DNA of 64,000 bases, taken from contig JAUYBL010000025.1 in NCBI GenBank assembly GCA_030693065.1, positions 87,241 through 151,240 of the forward strand, read 5' to 3'. The notes under the pieces were generated by a model that saw nothing but the letters and a program-made list of their open reading frames with translations, did not search any database and was not told where the DNA came from. Positions 53,658-63,769 of the stretch are shown here, in pieces. Each line of letters begins with the position of its first letter. Within the stretch, counting starts at the first letter, position 1. The stretch is from Methylococcaceae bacterium (GTDB lineage Bacteria; Pseudomonadota; Gammaproteobacteria; Methylococcales; Methylomonadaceae). The position numbers and the translations under genes were made by a program.

Positions 53658-54881
53658 ATGGCTCACCTGAAATTTTTGCTGTTACTTTTAAATGCTATTT
53701 GCTTGCTGACTATGCCGGGTGTCAGCTCCGCGAGCCATGCTGCCATTGTGATTGATGCCGAAAGCGGCGCTGTGCTTCATGAATTAAATGCAACGCATGC
53801 TTGGTATCCCGCATCTCTTACCAAATTGATGACCGTGTATATGACTTTTGATGCCGTAAAATCCGGCCGACTGCAGTTATCAGAAACCATGACCGCGTCC
53901 AGCCATGCGGCTCGGCAACCCAATAGCAAATTGGGCTTAAGAACCGGCGAGCACATAACCGTAAAAGATGCCGTACTCGCAATTATTACCCGCTCTGCCA
54001 ATGATGCCTCTGTGGTATTGGCAGAACATATCGGCGGTTCTGAAGAAAATTTCGCCGCTTTAATGACTGAGAAAGCCCATGCTTTAGGTATGTACAACAG
54101 TCAATTCATGAATGCCACCGGTTTACCGCATGACTTGCAGGTTTCCACACCTCGGGATATGGCCTTGCTGGCATTGAAAACATTGCGCAACTTCCCTGAA
54201 CATTATCATTATTTTTCTGCCCATAGCCTTAACTTCAGGGGCTCCGACCTACACGCCATCAATAAATTTACTGCCAACTATCCAGGTGCGGAAGGTATGA
54301 AAACCGGCTTCACTTGCGGCTCAGGTTTTAATTTGATCGGTTCAGCGCAGCAAAACGGCAAACGCCTGATTGGTGTGGTCATGGGCGGCATGACCAGCCA
54401 GGAGCGTTACAAATTAATGATGCAAAAAATGGATGCCGGTTTTGCCAGCAACTATAGCGACCCCAGCAGAACAGTCGAAAACATGCCCACTGGCTCTGCA
54501 GGCACGCCTCCGTATCAATTGGATTGCGGCAACGGTGCCAGTAATAGTTACGCAGCTGCCAATCGGGCTCCCGTGATAGCTTCGACGCGTCACAGACATG
54601 TTGCAGCTGCACCATCACGCGTCAAACATGCGCGTTCAGCAACAAGCCGTGTTGGTCAACACAAAGTTGCGGTAATTAAAGTGCCCACCAAGAAAACTAA
54701 TAACAAATTGTCATATAAATCAGCAAGCTCCATTAAACCTCGGCAAGCGGCATCGCTACCCAAACACACTGTAATTGCCAGTAAAAATAGCCGAACAATT
54801 GCAAAACCCAGCGTTAAGCTGACGACAAAACCCGTAGTAACCAAGTCTAAGCCGGTACTTAGAACTGCCAAAAATAATTAA
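53658..54881 (+). CDS. D-alanyl-D-alanine carboxypeptidase (PBP5/6-type) with basic C-terminal tail
   Basis: A periplasmic penicillin-binding protein that trims peptidoglycan pentapeptides. The 407 residues begin with a signal peptide. The catalytic motifs are SLTK (SxxK, about residue 53), SAN (about residue 114) and KTG (about residue 216). Instead of the usual C-terminal beta domain and amphipathic anchor, the last 120 residues are a Lys/Arg/Ser/Thr-rich, probably disordered tail (KVPTKKTNNKL, RTIAKPSVKL and similar). This tail is unusual and might bind the cell wall or polyanions. Confidence 0.92.
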   Translation: MAHLKFLLLLLNAICLLTMPGVSSASHAAIVIDAESGAVLHELNATHAWYPASLTKLMTVYMTFDAVKSGRLQLSETMTASSHAARQPNSKLGLRTGEHITVKDAVLAIITRSANDASVVLAEHIGGSEENFAALMTEKAHALGMYNSQFMNATGLPHDLQVSTPRDMALLALKTLRNFPEHYHYFSAHSLNFRGSDLHAINKFTANYPGAEGMKTGFTCGSGFNLIGSAQQNGKRLIGVVMGGMTSQERYKLMMQKMDAGFASNYSDPSRTVENMPTGSAGTPPYQLDCGNGASNSYAAANRAPVIASTRHRHVAAAPSRVKHARSATSRVGQHKVAVIKVPTKKTNNKLSYKSASSIKPRQAASLPKHTVIASKNSRTIAKPSVKLTTKPVVTKSKPVLRTAKNN

Positions 54882-54943
54882 CACATCCCAACCAATTCAC
54901 CAAGCAACGCCAAAGTGAATTGCCATTAACAGTCCGCATCAAA

Positions 54944-54986
54944 AGCAGTCGGCAGTTTTTTTAAAGCACCGACTGCTATCCTGTTT
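54944..54986 (+). terminator. Probable terminator after the carboxypeptidase gene
   Basis: GCAGTCGG (54945-54952) and CCGACTGC (54969-54976) form an 8-bp stem with a 16-base loop, followed by TATCCTGTTTTT. The loop is long and the T-run is delayed, so the strength is uncertain. Confidence 0.45.
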
Positions 54987-55152
54987 TTAAACGGCTATCT
55001 TCGCCGTTGCTTCTGCAAGCAAAATAAAATATCACCATAGCGTTTTTTATTGCTTAACAGCGCTCAATCTCCTATCCTCACTCAGCTCAGGGTTTTGCCC
55101 TGAACATTTAAAGCTTCGCTAGTCATGCTCTAAACACTGTGTAGGAGATGTT

Positions 55153-56703
55153 ATGAAGATTGGTATACCGAAAGAAATCCACCCCGGCGAAAAACGTGTC
55201 GCCACCACCCCCGAAGCCGCTGAACAAATTATCAAACTCGGCTTTTCTGTATTGGTTGAAACAGGCGCAGGCCTTGGCGCAAATATTTCCGATGAGGCTT
55301 ACAAAGAAGCCGGTGCCGACATTGTCGACAATGCTAAAACGCTTTGGGAGCAGTCGGACATTGTTATTAAGGTACGAGCCCCTGAAAGACATCCGGAATT
55401 AACTACTGATGAATCCGATTTGTTGCGCGAAGGCGGCAAGCTAATCAGCTTTATCTGGCCCGCACAAAACCCGGAATTAATGGAAAAATTGGCTTCTAAA
55501 CAAGCCACTGTATTGGCGATGGATAGCGTGCCGCGCATGTCCAGAGCACAAAAACTGGATGCGTTAAGCTCCATGGCCAATATTGCAGGCTACCGGGCCA
55601 TTGTTGAGGCCGCTCAGCATTTTGGTCGTTTTTTTACCGGACAAATCACCGCTGCGGGTAAAATCCCACCGGCCAAAGTGTTAGTCATCGGTGCCGGTGT
55701 CGCCGGGCTTGCTGCCATTGGTGCTGCTAAAGGCATGGGGGCGATCGTCAGAGCGTTTGATACCCGCCCGGAAGTAAAAGAACAAATTGAAAGTATGGAT
55801 GCCGAATTTTTGATGCTGGACTTCAAAGAAGAAGGCAGCGGTACCGGCGGTTATGCTAAAACCATGTCCAAAGAATTTATTGAAGCAGAAATGGCGCTAT
55901 TCGCACGGCAAGCCATGGAAGTGGATATTATCGTTACCACCGCACTGATCCCCGGCAAACCTGCGCCCAAGCTGATCACTCAAGGCATGGTTAAATCGAT
56001 GAAGCCCGGTAGTGTTATTGTGGATTTGGCGGCTGAACAAGGCGGTAACTGTGAGCTGACTGAAAAAGATCAAGTCGTAGTCCGGCATGATGTCACCATC
56101 ATTGGCTACACCAATCTGCCTAGCCGCTTGGCTAATCAATCCAGCCAGCTTTACTCGACCAATATCCGGCATTTATTAACAGAGCTAAGCCCGGAAAAAA
56201 ATGGCGAAATCAACGTCAATATGGACGATGAAGTCATTCGCGGCGCGACTGTCATCAAAGAAGGCAAAATCACCTGGCCACCACCGCCGCCGAAATTGTC
56301 TGCCGCCCCGACCCCACAAACAGAAGCTCCGGCTTATGCGCTGCAAGAGCCGCCTAAAGCGCAGCCACTCAAACATTTGTTGCCGCTGATTGTTGGCGGA
56401 TTACTGTTGTTTGCTACAGGCGCAGTAGCACCAGAAACTTTCATGACGCACTTTACCGTGTTTGTTTTGGCCTGCTTTATTGGTTATCAGGTGATATGGA
56501 ATGTATCGCCCTCGTTGCATACCCCGCTGATGAGCGTAACTAACGCCATCAGCGGCATTATTGTGATTGGCGCATTGGTACAAGTATCCTCGCCTGACAG
56601 CATCATCAGTATCCTGGCTGGACTGGCCATACTTATCGCATCCATCAACATCGCCGGGGGCTTTTTGGTCACCCGCCGCATGTTGGAAATGTTCAGAAAA
56701 TAA
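55153..56703 (+). CDS. pntA: NAD(P) transhydrogenase subunit alpha
   Basis: Proton-translocating transhydrogenase subunit that passes hydride between NADH and NADP+. The 516 residues hold the NAD(H)-binding domain I (alanine dehydrogenase-like: [21 protein letters not shown] at the start, [18 protein letters not shown] dinucleotide motif at about 178-195). The last 130 residues have four membrane segments. This is the single-chain alpha form as in E. coli. It precedes pntB by 12 bases and begins with a GGAGATGTT leader. Confidence 0.97.
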   Translation: MKIGIPKEIHPGEKRVATTPEAAEQIIKLGFSVLVETGAGLGANISDEAYKEAGADIVDNAKTLWEQSDIVIKVRAPERHPELTTDESDLLREGGKLISFIWPAQNPELMEKLASKQATVLAMDSVPRMSRAQKLDALSSMANIAGYRAIVEAAQHFGRFFTGQITAAGKIPPAKVLVIGAGVAGLAAIGAAKGMGAIVRAFDTRPEVKEQIESMDAEFLMLDFKEEGSGTGGYAKTMSKEFIEAEMALFARQAMEVDIIVTTALIPGKPAPKLITQGMVKSMKPGSVIVDLAAEQGGNCELTEKDQVVVRHDVTIIGYTNLPSRLANQSSQLYSTNIRHLLTELSPEKNGEINVNMDDEVIRGATVIKEGKITWPPPPPKLSAAPTPQTEAPAYALQEPPKAQPLKHLLPLIVGGLLLFATGAVAPETFMTHFTVFVLACFIGYQVIWNVSPSLHTPLMSVTNAISGIIVIGALVQVSSPDSIISILAGLAILIASINIAGGFLVTRRMLEMFRK

Positions 56704-56715
56704 CGGGAGCACATC

Positions 56716-58107
56716 ATGTCTCATAGTTTAGTCACGATGTCTTACATCATCGCCAGCATTTTATTTATTCTCAGCCTTAGCGGCTTGAGCAAGCAGGAAA
56801 CCGCCCGCCGGGGCAATTATTACGGCATGTTGGGTATGGCGATTGCCATTGCAGCCACTGCATTCAGCGCGTCGGTTACCTCATACACAACATTGATTGT
56901 CGCCTTGGCAATTGGCGGGGCCATCGGCGCAAGAGCGGCATTAAAAGTTGAAATGACGCAAATGCCGGAGCTGGTTGCCATCATGCACTCTCTGGTGGGT
57001 ATGGCCGCTGTGTTAGTGGGTTATGCCAACTTTATGGACAGCACTATCGTCCTCCACGGCGTGGAAAGAACCATCCATGAAATTGAAATTTATATCGGCA
57101 TACTAATCGGCGCGGTGACATTTTCCGGCTCGGTCATTGCTTTTTGTAAACTCAGCGAAAAAATCAGCGGCAAGCCTTTGTTATTGCCCGGCCGTCACTG
57201 GTTCAATTTATTGTTGTTGATTGCCGCCGTCGTGTTAGGCGGCGTGTTTTTACAACAAACCGAAAATGGCCTTGGTATCGTGCCATTAGCCATCATGACC
57301 GGCATAGCGTTGGTGTTCGGCGTACACATGGTCATGGCAATTGGCGGCGCTGACATGCCGGTGGTAGTGTCCATGCTCAACAGCTATTCTGGTTGGGCGG
57401 CGGCCGCGACCGGCTTCATGTTAAGCAACGATTTGTTGATTGTAACCGGCGCGTTAGTCGGCAGTAGCGGCGCGATTTTGAGTTACATCATGTGCCGTGC
57501 GATGAATCGTAATTTTATCAGTGTGATTGCCGGTGGTTTTGGCACCGCGGCAGGCGGTGAAGCAGCGGTTATTGAAGGTGAAGTACAACCGATTGATGCA
57601 GATGAAACAGCTTCTTTATTACTGGAAGCGAAAAACATCATGATCATTCCCGGTTACGGCATGGCTGTGGCTCAGGCCCAGCATACCGTTAACGAAATTA
57701 CCAAACTGCTGAAAGAAAAAGGCAAAAAAGTAGGTTTTGGTATTCATCCGGTGGCTGGTCGTATGCCCGGACACATGAACGTATTATTGGCAGAAGCCAA
57801 AGTGCCTTACGACATCGTTTATGAAATGGATGAAATCAACGAAGACTGGGCGCATGTCGATGTCTCCATCGTAATCGGCGCCAACGACATCGTCAATCCA
57901 TCCGCTCTGGACGACCCCAACAGCCCGATTGCCGGCATGCCGGTTCTGGAATGCTGGAAAGGCGGCACCACAATCGTGCTTAAACGCAGTATGGCGTCCG
58001 GCTATGCTGGCGTCGGTAACCCGTTATTCGTGCTGGAAAACACCCGCATGTTATTCGGCGACGCTAATGCCACTATGCAAGCGGTCTTGAAGGCATTGAA
58101 GGGGTAA
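56716..58107 (+). CDS. pntB: NAD(P) transhydrogenase subunit beta
   Basis: Membrane and NADP(H)-binding subunit. The 463 residues start with eight to nine hydrophobic segments (to about residue 260). They end in domain III with [34 protein letters not shown] and [13 protein letters not shown], typical NADP-binding motifs. The pair generates NADPH using proton motive force, or runs in reverse. A palindromic repeat remnant follows the gene. Confidence 0.98.
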   Translation: MSHSLVTMSYIIASILFILSLSGLSKQETARRGNYYGMLGMAIAIAATAFSASVTSYTTLIVALAIGGAIGARAALKVEMTQMPELVAIMHSLVGMAAVLVGYANFMDSTIVLHGVERTIHEIEIYIGILIGAVTFSGSVIAFCKLSEKISGKPLLLPGRHWFNLLLLIAAVVLGGVFLQQTENGLGIVPLAIMTGIALVFGVHMVMAIGGADMPVVVSMLNSYSGWAAAATGFMLSNDLLIVTGALVGSSGAILSYIMCRAMNRNFISVIAGGFGTAAGGEAAVIEGEVQPIDADETASLLLEAKNIMIIPGYGMAVAQAQHTVNEITKLLKEKGKKVGFGIHPVAGRMPGHMNVLLAEAKVPYDIVYEMDEINEDWAHVDVSIVIGANDIVNPSALDDPNSPIAGMPVLECWKGGTTIVLKRSMASGYAGVGNPLFVLENTRMLFGDANATMQAVLKALKG

Positions 58108-58120
58108 GGCATTAGTTTTA

Positions 58121-58167
58121 GTTGATTCCGTTCGTGGTGAGCCTGTCGAACCATGATCGGAATCAAC
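58121..58167. repeat. Degenerate REP-type palindrome between pntB and the glycosylase gene
   Basis: GTTGATTCCG (58121-58130) and CGGAATCAAC (58158-58167) are perfect 10-bp arms. The interior, TTCGTGGTGAGCCTGTCGAACCATG, is a degenerate form of the repeat core at 4590-4619 and 9403-9434. It lies between two convergent genes and could act as a shared terminator-like structure. Confidence 0.7.
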
Positions 58168-58169
58168 TT

Positions 58170-58670
58170 TCATAAATTCCTGATACTCTGCCAACTTTGC
58201 AACTTCTGTTGATAAGACATTCCCGCATGGGCTGGACTGGTCGATGGTAAACGCTGCAACACCAAATCCTTTGCATCAATAGCTGACAGCACATACCTAC
58301 GAAATGCCTGCTCAGCGGTTGCTCCGTTAAAAAACACCTGCCTGATATGCGGATGTCCCGCAAAAAACGCTGCGAAATCATTAACAATAATCGAAGATTT
58401 ATCGATGTCAGCATCGAGACTACTCGATCGATAGCAGGATTTCAGCACATCCCACAGTGCAATCCCGGCGGATGTCAAAACACGCGTGCGCTCAACATAA
58501 TCCAACGCAGTCTCCGCTCCCACCAGTTCGCCCAGTATCGGCCAAAATTGATTCCGCGGATGCGCATAATATTGCCCCGCTTGCAGCGATGCCTTACCGG
58601 GCATACTGCCCAAAATCAGGATGCGAGCATTCTCGTCGGCAATCGCAGGAAAACTATAAACGGTTGTCAT
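58170..58670 (-). CDS. DNA-deoxyinosine glycosylase (UDG family 6-like)
   Basis: A 166-residue uracil-DNA glycosylase superfamily protein of the hypoxanthine-DNA glycosylase type. It removes deaminated adenine (hypoxanthine) from DNA. Motif A is ILGSMPGKASL (about residues 19-29), followed by QYYAHPRNQFWPIL. Motif B is LPSTSPAHAGMSYQQKLQSW near the C-terminus. The size fits the family. No obvious Shine-Dalgarno precedes the ATG. Confidence 0.9.
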   Translation of the reverse strand: MTTVYSFPAIADENARILILGSMPGKASLQAGQYYAHPRNQFWPILGELVGAETALDYVERTRVLTSAGIALWDVLKSCYRSSSLDADIDKSSIIVNDFAAFFAGHPHIRQVFFNGATAEQAFRRYVLSAIDAKDLVLQRLPSTSPAHAGMSYQQKLQSWQSIRNL

Positions 58671-58732
58671 AACAAATAACTTACTGCCTCTCTTTCAAGT
58701 TCCGCATAGACACATCATTAATTTATGGGAAT

Positions 58733-58760
58733 CTCTAAAATTTGCACTTCGACTTCTCGC
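58733..58760. repeat. Truncated copy of the MITE-like element
   Basis: GGAATCTCTAAAATTTGCACTTCGAC matches the left end of copies A and B, then breaks off. The break is a few bases before the stop of the TIR gene (58770). Confidence 0.65.
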
Positions 58761-58769
58761 CCTTCACGT

Positions 58770-59615
58770 TTATCTAATCAACAGCAAAGGCTCTCGACTC
58801 GCTGATCCTTGAGTAACAATCTCACCCTTGATCGATTTACCATCGTCCGAAATATCGGCTTCGCCACTGTAATGAGGACCATGCTGATCAAACACCAAAT
58901 CCAAATTGAAGCTCAAATGTTTGCGCTCGATGCGTCCTTTACCCCGCTTCCAGACCTGTTTTGACTGGTAATGTACTTCGTCGATAGAAATATCCGTGCC
59001 CTGCTGAGTCACCAACCAGGTACTGCCGCTAGGCAAGGTCCAGTGCCCGGATACATCCGCCGGGCGTTCCAGGGTAAACCATATCCCGCCAGCTAACCCA
59101 CTCAATAACAGCACAACAGTCAAGACGCCCAGCCAATGTTTGATTAGAAACGGCTTTCGGATAAGAGCTTCAACAGCCTTTACCAGGCGGTTGCAATCAT
59201 AATCCCAACGGGAATCGGACAGCTCCAGCGCCTGCCGCCTGGCTAGAGCCTTGATATCGGCTGGCAACTCCTCTTCGGATGGCATCCGCGCGCCCTCCAC
59301 TAACACCGGCAACACCTTTAAACCTCGCCTCAATGCAATAGCAATTTCCAGGCGGACAAAATCCGCCGGATCGGACAGCCGCCGCTGACCCTGCTTATCA
59401 CACTCGGTTAGCCAAGTATTGCCGATCAACACTAGCAGCACCTGACTCTTGCCGATAGCAGTCTCGATGGTCGCACGAAAATCACTACCCGGCGCGATGG
59501 TCTCTATGTCCTGAAACACCTGATCCTCACCGAATTGCTTGCGCATTACAGTAGCGAGTCGCCCGGCATAACCGGCGGTATCGGCACGGCGGTAACTGAG
59601 AAATAGCTCGGGCAT
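58770..59615 (-). CDS. Membrane-anchored TIR-domain protein
   Basis: A 281-residue protein with an N-terminal TIR domain (about 1-140). It begins PELFLSYRRADTAGYAGRL, has FRATIETAIGKSQVLLVLIG and, in the region of the conserved glutamate, DFVRLEIAIAL with Glu90. One membrane segment follows (about 161-180). An extracytoplasmic C-terminal domain of about 95 residues is rich in beta strands (WTLPSGSTWLVTQQGTDISIDEVHY). TIR domains in bacteria may be NAD-consuming effectors in anti-phage systems or protein-binding adaptors. The conserved glutamate fits an enzyme but does not prove one. It stands alone and has a good GGAG at 7 bases. Confidence 0.85.
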   Translation of the reverse strand: MPELFLSYRRADTAGYAGRLATVMRKQFGEDQVFQDIETIAPGSDFRATIETAIGKSQVLLVLIGNTWLTECDKQGQRRLSDPADFVRLEIAIALRRGLKVLPVLVEGARMPSEEELPADIKALARRQALELSDSRWDYDCNRLVKAVEALIRKPFLIKHWLGVLTVVLLLSGLAGGIWFTLERPADVSGHWTLPSGSTWLVTQQGTDISIDEVHYQSKQVWKRGKGRIERKHLSFNLDLVFDQHGPHYSGEADISDDGKSIKGEIVTQGSASREPLLLIR

Positions 59616-59846
59616 AAATTACTCCATCAACTGGCCGGTAGCAGGGCGTTCAGCTATGGGTGAACGCCGTTCAAAAGTAGCATCGAAGTATATCAGCGCA
59701 GGTTAGTAGCCTCTATCGCTTTAACTATTTGCCAATCAGTTGCTCATGACCGAACCAAATTGCTTGAATGGTAATCTTGTTCGTGACCGGCTATGCTTTT
59801 CCTAACATAATCAACCTTATGATTAACCCAGCCCAGGAGTTTTATA

Positions 59847-62372
59847 GTGGACGATTTTTTCGGCTTTATTGCCTTCATCGTAATAGTTGTCCCCATCGTA
59901 TTAATCGTAATGTTGGCAATGCTGATGGCACGGCAAAACCGCTACCGGGACGAAATCAGCCAATCGCTAAGCCAGATAGAAAAAGCCCTGCGCGAAGATC
60001 GCAAACTGCTAAAGGAATTGTCAAAACGACTTATCGAACCGGTGGCAGAAACGCCGCAGCCAGCGGTATTCGAGTCTCAAGCTCCCGCAACAGAACAGAT
60101 ACTGTTCGAGATCCCGGCAACCGAAGCGTTCATAGAGCCCAGCCCACGACAAGCAGAAATCAAAGAAAAAATTACTGAACCGCCGGTAACTATCACACTA
60201 AAAGACGACTGGAATCAAAGCACCTGGCAAGTCGCCGAACCCAGTCGTTTTGAGCTGGCCGCCAAGCAAATCCTGCAAGAAATCTGGAACTGGATCATTG
60301 TCGGTGAAGGCCATCGCCCGGAAGGTATGGCGATGGAATATGCGGTCGCCAGCAACTGGCTGTTGCGTGTCGGCGTATTGATTTTGGTCACCGGCATCGG
60401 CTTTTTCCTAAAATACTCGATCGACAACGGCCTGCTTGGCGAACAAGCTCGGGTAGCACTGTCGGTATTGGCCGGGGTCGGCATGATTATCGGCGGCGTG
60501 CGCTTAGTAGGCGGCAAGTATCATCTGTTTAGCCAAGGCTTGCTGGGTGGCGGCATCGCCGTGCTGTATTTCAGCGTGTTCGCCGCGCACAGTTTTTATC
60601 ATCTGCTCGAGGCATATCCGACCTTTGCTTTGATGATATTGGTCACCGCTTGCGCAGCCATTTTGGCGATAAGGCTGGATTCAATGCTGGTGGCGATTTT
60701 CGCGATCATCGGCGGTTATTGCACGCCGATTCTGCTGTCCACGGGGCAAGTTAATTTCCCCGGCTTGTTCAGCTACATGTTGCTGCTTGGTGTCGGCATA
60801 CTGGCTATCAACTGGTATAAACAGTGGCACTTGCTGAATTTCTTGAGCTTTTTCTTCAATTACCTGCTGTTTTTTGGCGCGATGCAAAACTACGAAGTCG
60901 GCTATTTCTGGCAGGTGTTGCCGTATTTAACCGGCTTTTTTGTGTTGTATTCGACCACGGTATTTCTGTTTTGCCTGGTCAATCAAACTAAATCAACGCT
61001 GTTAGATTTACTGGCATTAATTATCAACGCCGCGATATTCTTCGGCACTGCCTACCATCTGATAGAAACCGCTTACGGGCAAATTTGGGTGGCAATATTG
61101 ACCGTCGCGCTGGCAGCCTTTTATGTTGGCCATATTTATTACTGTCTGGCCCGGCGCGTGGCGGATCGAGAATTACTGATCAGTTTTATAGGCCTAGCCT
61201 CATTTTTCGTCACCATTACCTTACCGCTGCTGTTATCGGATCAATGGATTACCGTCAGTTGGTCGTTACAGGCCTTGGTGATGCTGTGGATGGCCGGTAA
61301 ATTGCGCAGCGCATTTTTACAGCAGGTCGCTTATCTACTGTACCTGATCGTATTGGTGCGCTTTTGTTTTATCGATTTGCCCGGCCAATACGGCATGGCG
61401 ATGGATAGTGAGCAGCCATTTGGCGACTTCCTGTTCGGCCTTTTGGAACGTGTAATCAGCTTCGGCATCCCGATAGCCTCGTTGGCTCTGGCCTTTAAAT
61501 TGATCGAAAAACCGGCACCAGCCTCGCCGCTGGCCTGCGATGCCGGTAACGACGTACCGTTATGGCTAAAAGATAACTGGCTGCTGCAAGCAACACTGAT
61601 TATTGCCGCCGGTATGCTGTTTATCGTGCTGCAATTGGAGCTATATCGCAGCTTCGGTTATTTGTATCCGCCGCTGCAACTGCCGGTGCTGACCTTGGTC
61701 TGGCTGGCGATCAGCCTGCTGTTGCTGCTGCGTTATCTGGCCACGCCGGGCACATGGCTGTTGCAAGCAATGCGCTTATTTGTGATAGGCGTAGTGCTGA
61801 AACTGCTATTTTTTGATCTGCCATCCTGGGATTTAAATCTGGGGCAAATTGCCTCAAACGACAGCGTATTGACCTTACGTTACGGCGGCGCATACTCCTT
61901 CCAACTGGCGTTAATGCGACTGTTGGATTTTGCCGCTATCATCGGTTTTTTACTGTTCGCATACCGTCGCCTGTCCACCAACAATGAAGATACCGGCAAC
62001 ATCCGACAATGGCTGGGCGGCGCGGCGTTGGTGCTGCTGTTTACCTTCCTCAGTTTAGAAATCAATTCCTTGCTGTCTCAATACGTGCCCGGCCTGCGCT
62101 CGGGCGGTGTATCAATCTTGTGGTCGATATTCGGGTTGTCGCTGGTGTTTGCAGGTATCAAACGGCAAATCTCTGCATTGCGACTGGTCGGGTTGGCGTT
62201 GTTTGCACTGGTGGCCTGGAAAGTATTCTTTATCGATCTGGCCCGGCTGGACCAGATTTACCGGATTATCGCCTTCATCGTGCTGGGTATGCTGGCACTG
62301 GGCGGGGCGTTTTTCTATATGCGCTATCAACAAACTTTTATCGGCAAACCTGCCGACGGGAAATCGTCATGA
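59847..62372 (+). CDS. DUF2339 family polytopic membrane protein
   Basis: An 841-residue integral membrane protein of the DUF2339 family. An N-terminal membrane segment (about 5-27) is followed by a charged coiled-coil linker (RDEISQSLSQIEKALREDRKLLKEL) and a proline/glutamate-rich part. About 20 or more hydrophobic segments follow, from residue 165 on. The start GTG has AGGAG 7 bases upstream. It overlaps the DUF3999 gene by 4 bases. The family's function is unknown. Its conserved partner suggests a two-protein envelope system. Confidence 0.88.
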   Translation: MDDFFGFIAFIVIVVPIVLIVMLAMLMARQNRYRDEISQSLSQIEKALREDRKLLKELSKRLIEPVAETPQPAVFESQAPATEQILFEIPATEAFIEPSPRQAEIKEKITEPPVTITLKDDWNQSTWQVAEPSRFELAAKQILQEIWNWIIVGEGHRPEGMAMEYAVASNWLLRVGVLILVTGIGFFLKYSIDNGLLGEQARVALSVLAGVGMIIGGVRLVGGKYHLFSQGLLGGGIAVLYFSVFAAHSFYHLLEAYPTFALMILVTACAAILAIRLDSMLVAIFAIIGGYCTPILLSTGQVNFPGLFSYMLLLGVGILAINWYKQWHLLNFLSFFFNYLLFFGAMQNYEVGYFWQVLPYLTGFFVLYSTTVFLFCLVNQTKSTLLDLLALIINAAIFFGTAYHLIETAYGQIWVAILTVALAAFYVGHIYYCLARRVADRELLISFIGLASFFVTITLPLLLSDQWITVSWSLQALVMLWMAGKLRSAFLQQVAYLLYLIVLVRFCFIDLPGQYGMAMDSEQPFGDFLFGLLERVISFGIPIASLALAFKLIEKPAPASPLACDAGNDVPLWLKDNWLLQATLIIAAGMLFIVLQLELYRSFGYLYPPLQLPVLTLVWLAISLLLLLRYLATPGTWLLQAMRLFVIGVVLKLLFFDLPSWDLNLGQIASNDSVLTLRYGGAYSFQLALMRLLDFAAIIGFLLFAYRRLSTNNEDTGNIRQWLGGAALVLLFTFLSLEINSLLSQYVPGLRSGGVSILWSIFGLSLVFAGIKRQISALRLVGLALFALVAWKVFFIDLARLDQIYRIIAFIVLGMLALGGAFFYMRYQQTFIGKPADGKSS

Positions 62373-63742
62373 TCGCTAAAATCGCCCTGCTTTCCGGCTT
62401 GTTGTTAACGCAAGCTTTCGCTGCCGACTCTTCGCATTACCAATTTACCCGGGATATTGTCCGCCAGGATAGCCGTGAACAAACACTGCTGGCCGTCACC
62501 TTGGACAACCCGGTCTACGCTGCCAGCGCCGCCGGTTTTCGCGATCTGCGAATCACCGATCAGGACGGTGTCGAAACGCCTTATCTGTTGCAAAAAATCA
62601 CCAGCCACAAAACCGTGATTAAGCGCTTGCCTAGCAATAGCAAAACTCAAACGCTGCAAAAATCCGGCGACGACGGCATTGTCGTGATGGTCGATCTGGA
62701 CAAAGACGCGGCTAACGCTGACGGACTGGCCGTGATTACCGCACAGCACGATTTCGAATACGTCTTACAAATCTACGGATCTAGTGACGATAACGACAGC
62801 AAGAATTGGCAGCTATTGACCGACAATGCCACCATTTACGACTACTCGCGTTACATGGCCGTCAGCAACCACGAAATAGACTTGCCGAACAATAACTACC
62901 GGCATTTTAAGATCGTCATTGCTCAAGCCACCCAGGCAAAAATCGGCAAACTGCTGGAGCTGACCCGGACAATTCGCGGCGATGAAAAACCCCAACTCAG
63001 CGAAAAACTCGATCTGCTGAACGAACCGCTGCATATCGACCGTATCGAGTTCTGGCACAATCAAACCGAAACCCTGCCGGAAACCGAGCAACCATTCGAT
63101 TACCCGGTCGCCGCATTTAAAATCAGCCAAGATACCGAACATAAAACCAGCCTGATCGACATCGATACCCAAAATCAACCGCTCACCGGCTTTACCCTAA
63201 AAACCGCCACAGCCAGTTTTAGCCGCAATGCCGACGTGCAAATCCCGGTAAAACATCGTGGCGAAACCCGCATGCAAACTATCGGCACTGCCACGTTGGA
63301 AGCGCTGCATTTTCACGACATCAACCGCGAACAATCCAATATTAATTTCCAGGAACAACGCCAGCCACATTACCGCATCGTTATTCATAATCAGGACAAC
63401 CCGCCGCTGGAAATAAGCAGCGTGATCGGCACAGGCCACGGCTATCAACTACTGTTTCTGCCGCAACCCGGTAAAAACTACCAGCTGCAATACGGCTCAG
63501 ACAAAGCTGAACCGCCCCATTACGACACTGCGCCAATCCAGGAATTGCTGCGTCGCGGCTATCAAAGCATGGCGGCCAACCTGAGTCCGGAATCCGCTAC
63601 TACGCCGATTGAGGATAAATTTGATTTCGTCAGACTATTGAACAGTAAATTGTTTCTGGGTCTGGCGATTGGTTTGATGGTGGTGGTGCTCGGCTGGAGT
63701 TTATACCGTGCCGGCAAGCGGGTTGGGGATTTGCCTAAGTAG
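62369..63742 (+). CDS. DUF3999 family protein
   Basis: A 457-residue exported protein. The signal peptide is MIAKIALLSGLLLTQAFAAD. The body is a large beta-rich periplasmic domain of the DUF3999 family (HYQFTRDIVRQDSREQTLLAVTLDNPVYAA and following), and one C-terminal membrane segment lies near residue 430 (LFLGLAIGLMVVVLGWSLYRAGKR). The start is the ATG overlapping the DUF2339 stop (ATGA). A reading that starts upstream at 62009 is in another frame of the first gene. DUF2339 and DUF3999 genes are commonly adjacent. Confidence 0.9.
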   Translation: MIAKIALLSGLLLTQAFAADSSHYQFTRDIVRQDSREQTLLAVTLDNPVYAASAAGFRDLRITDQDGVETPYLLQKITSHKTVIKRLPSNSKTQTLQKSGDDGIVVMVDLDKDAANADGLAVITAQHDFEYVLQIYGSSDDNDSKNWQLLTDNATIYDYSRYMAVSNHEIDLPNNNYRHFKIVIAQATQAKIGKLLELTRTIRGDEKPQLSEKLDLLNEPLHIDRIEFWHNQTETLPETEQPFDYPVAAFKISQDTEHKTSLIDIDTQNQPLTGFTLKTATASFSRNADVQIPVKHRGETRMQTIGTATLEALHFHDINREQSNINFQEQRQPHYRIVIHNQDNPPLEISSVIGTGHGYQLLFLPQPGKNYQLQYGSDKAEPPHYDTAPIQELLRRGYQSMAANLSPESATTPIEDKFDFVRLLNSKLFLGLAIGLMVVVLGWSLYRAGKRVGDLPK

Positions 63743-63769
63743 GCTGGAATAAGCCCTTTTAAGCTTAGC

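Noticed and set aside
59927..59942. TGGCACGG inside the DUF2339 gene as a sigma-54 site
   Set aside because: No GC doublet at the right spacing and no start nearby.
59768..60178. Open reading frame of 136 codons on the plus strand
   Set aside because: It lies in another frame of the DUF2339 gene and has a low-complexity, Arg-rich product with no initiation site.
62009..62368. N-terminal extension of the DUF3999 gene
   Set aside because: It runs in another frame of the DUF2339 gene, and the ATG at 62369 starts a clear signal peptide overlapping the previous stop.
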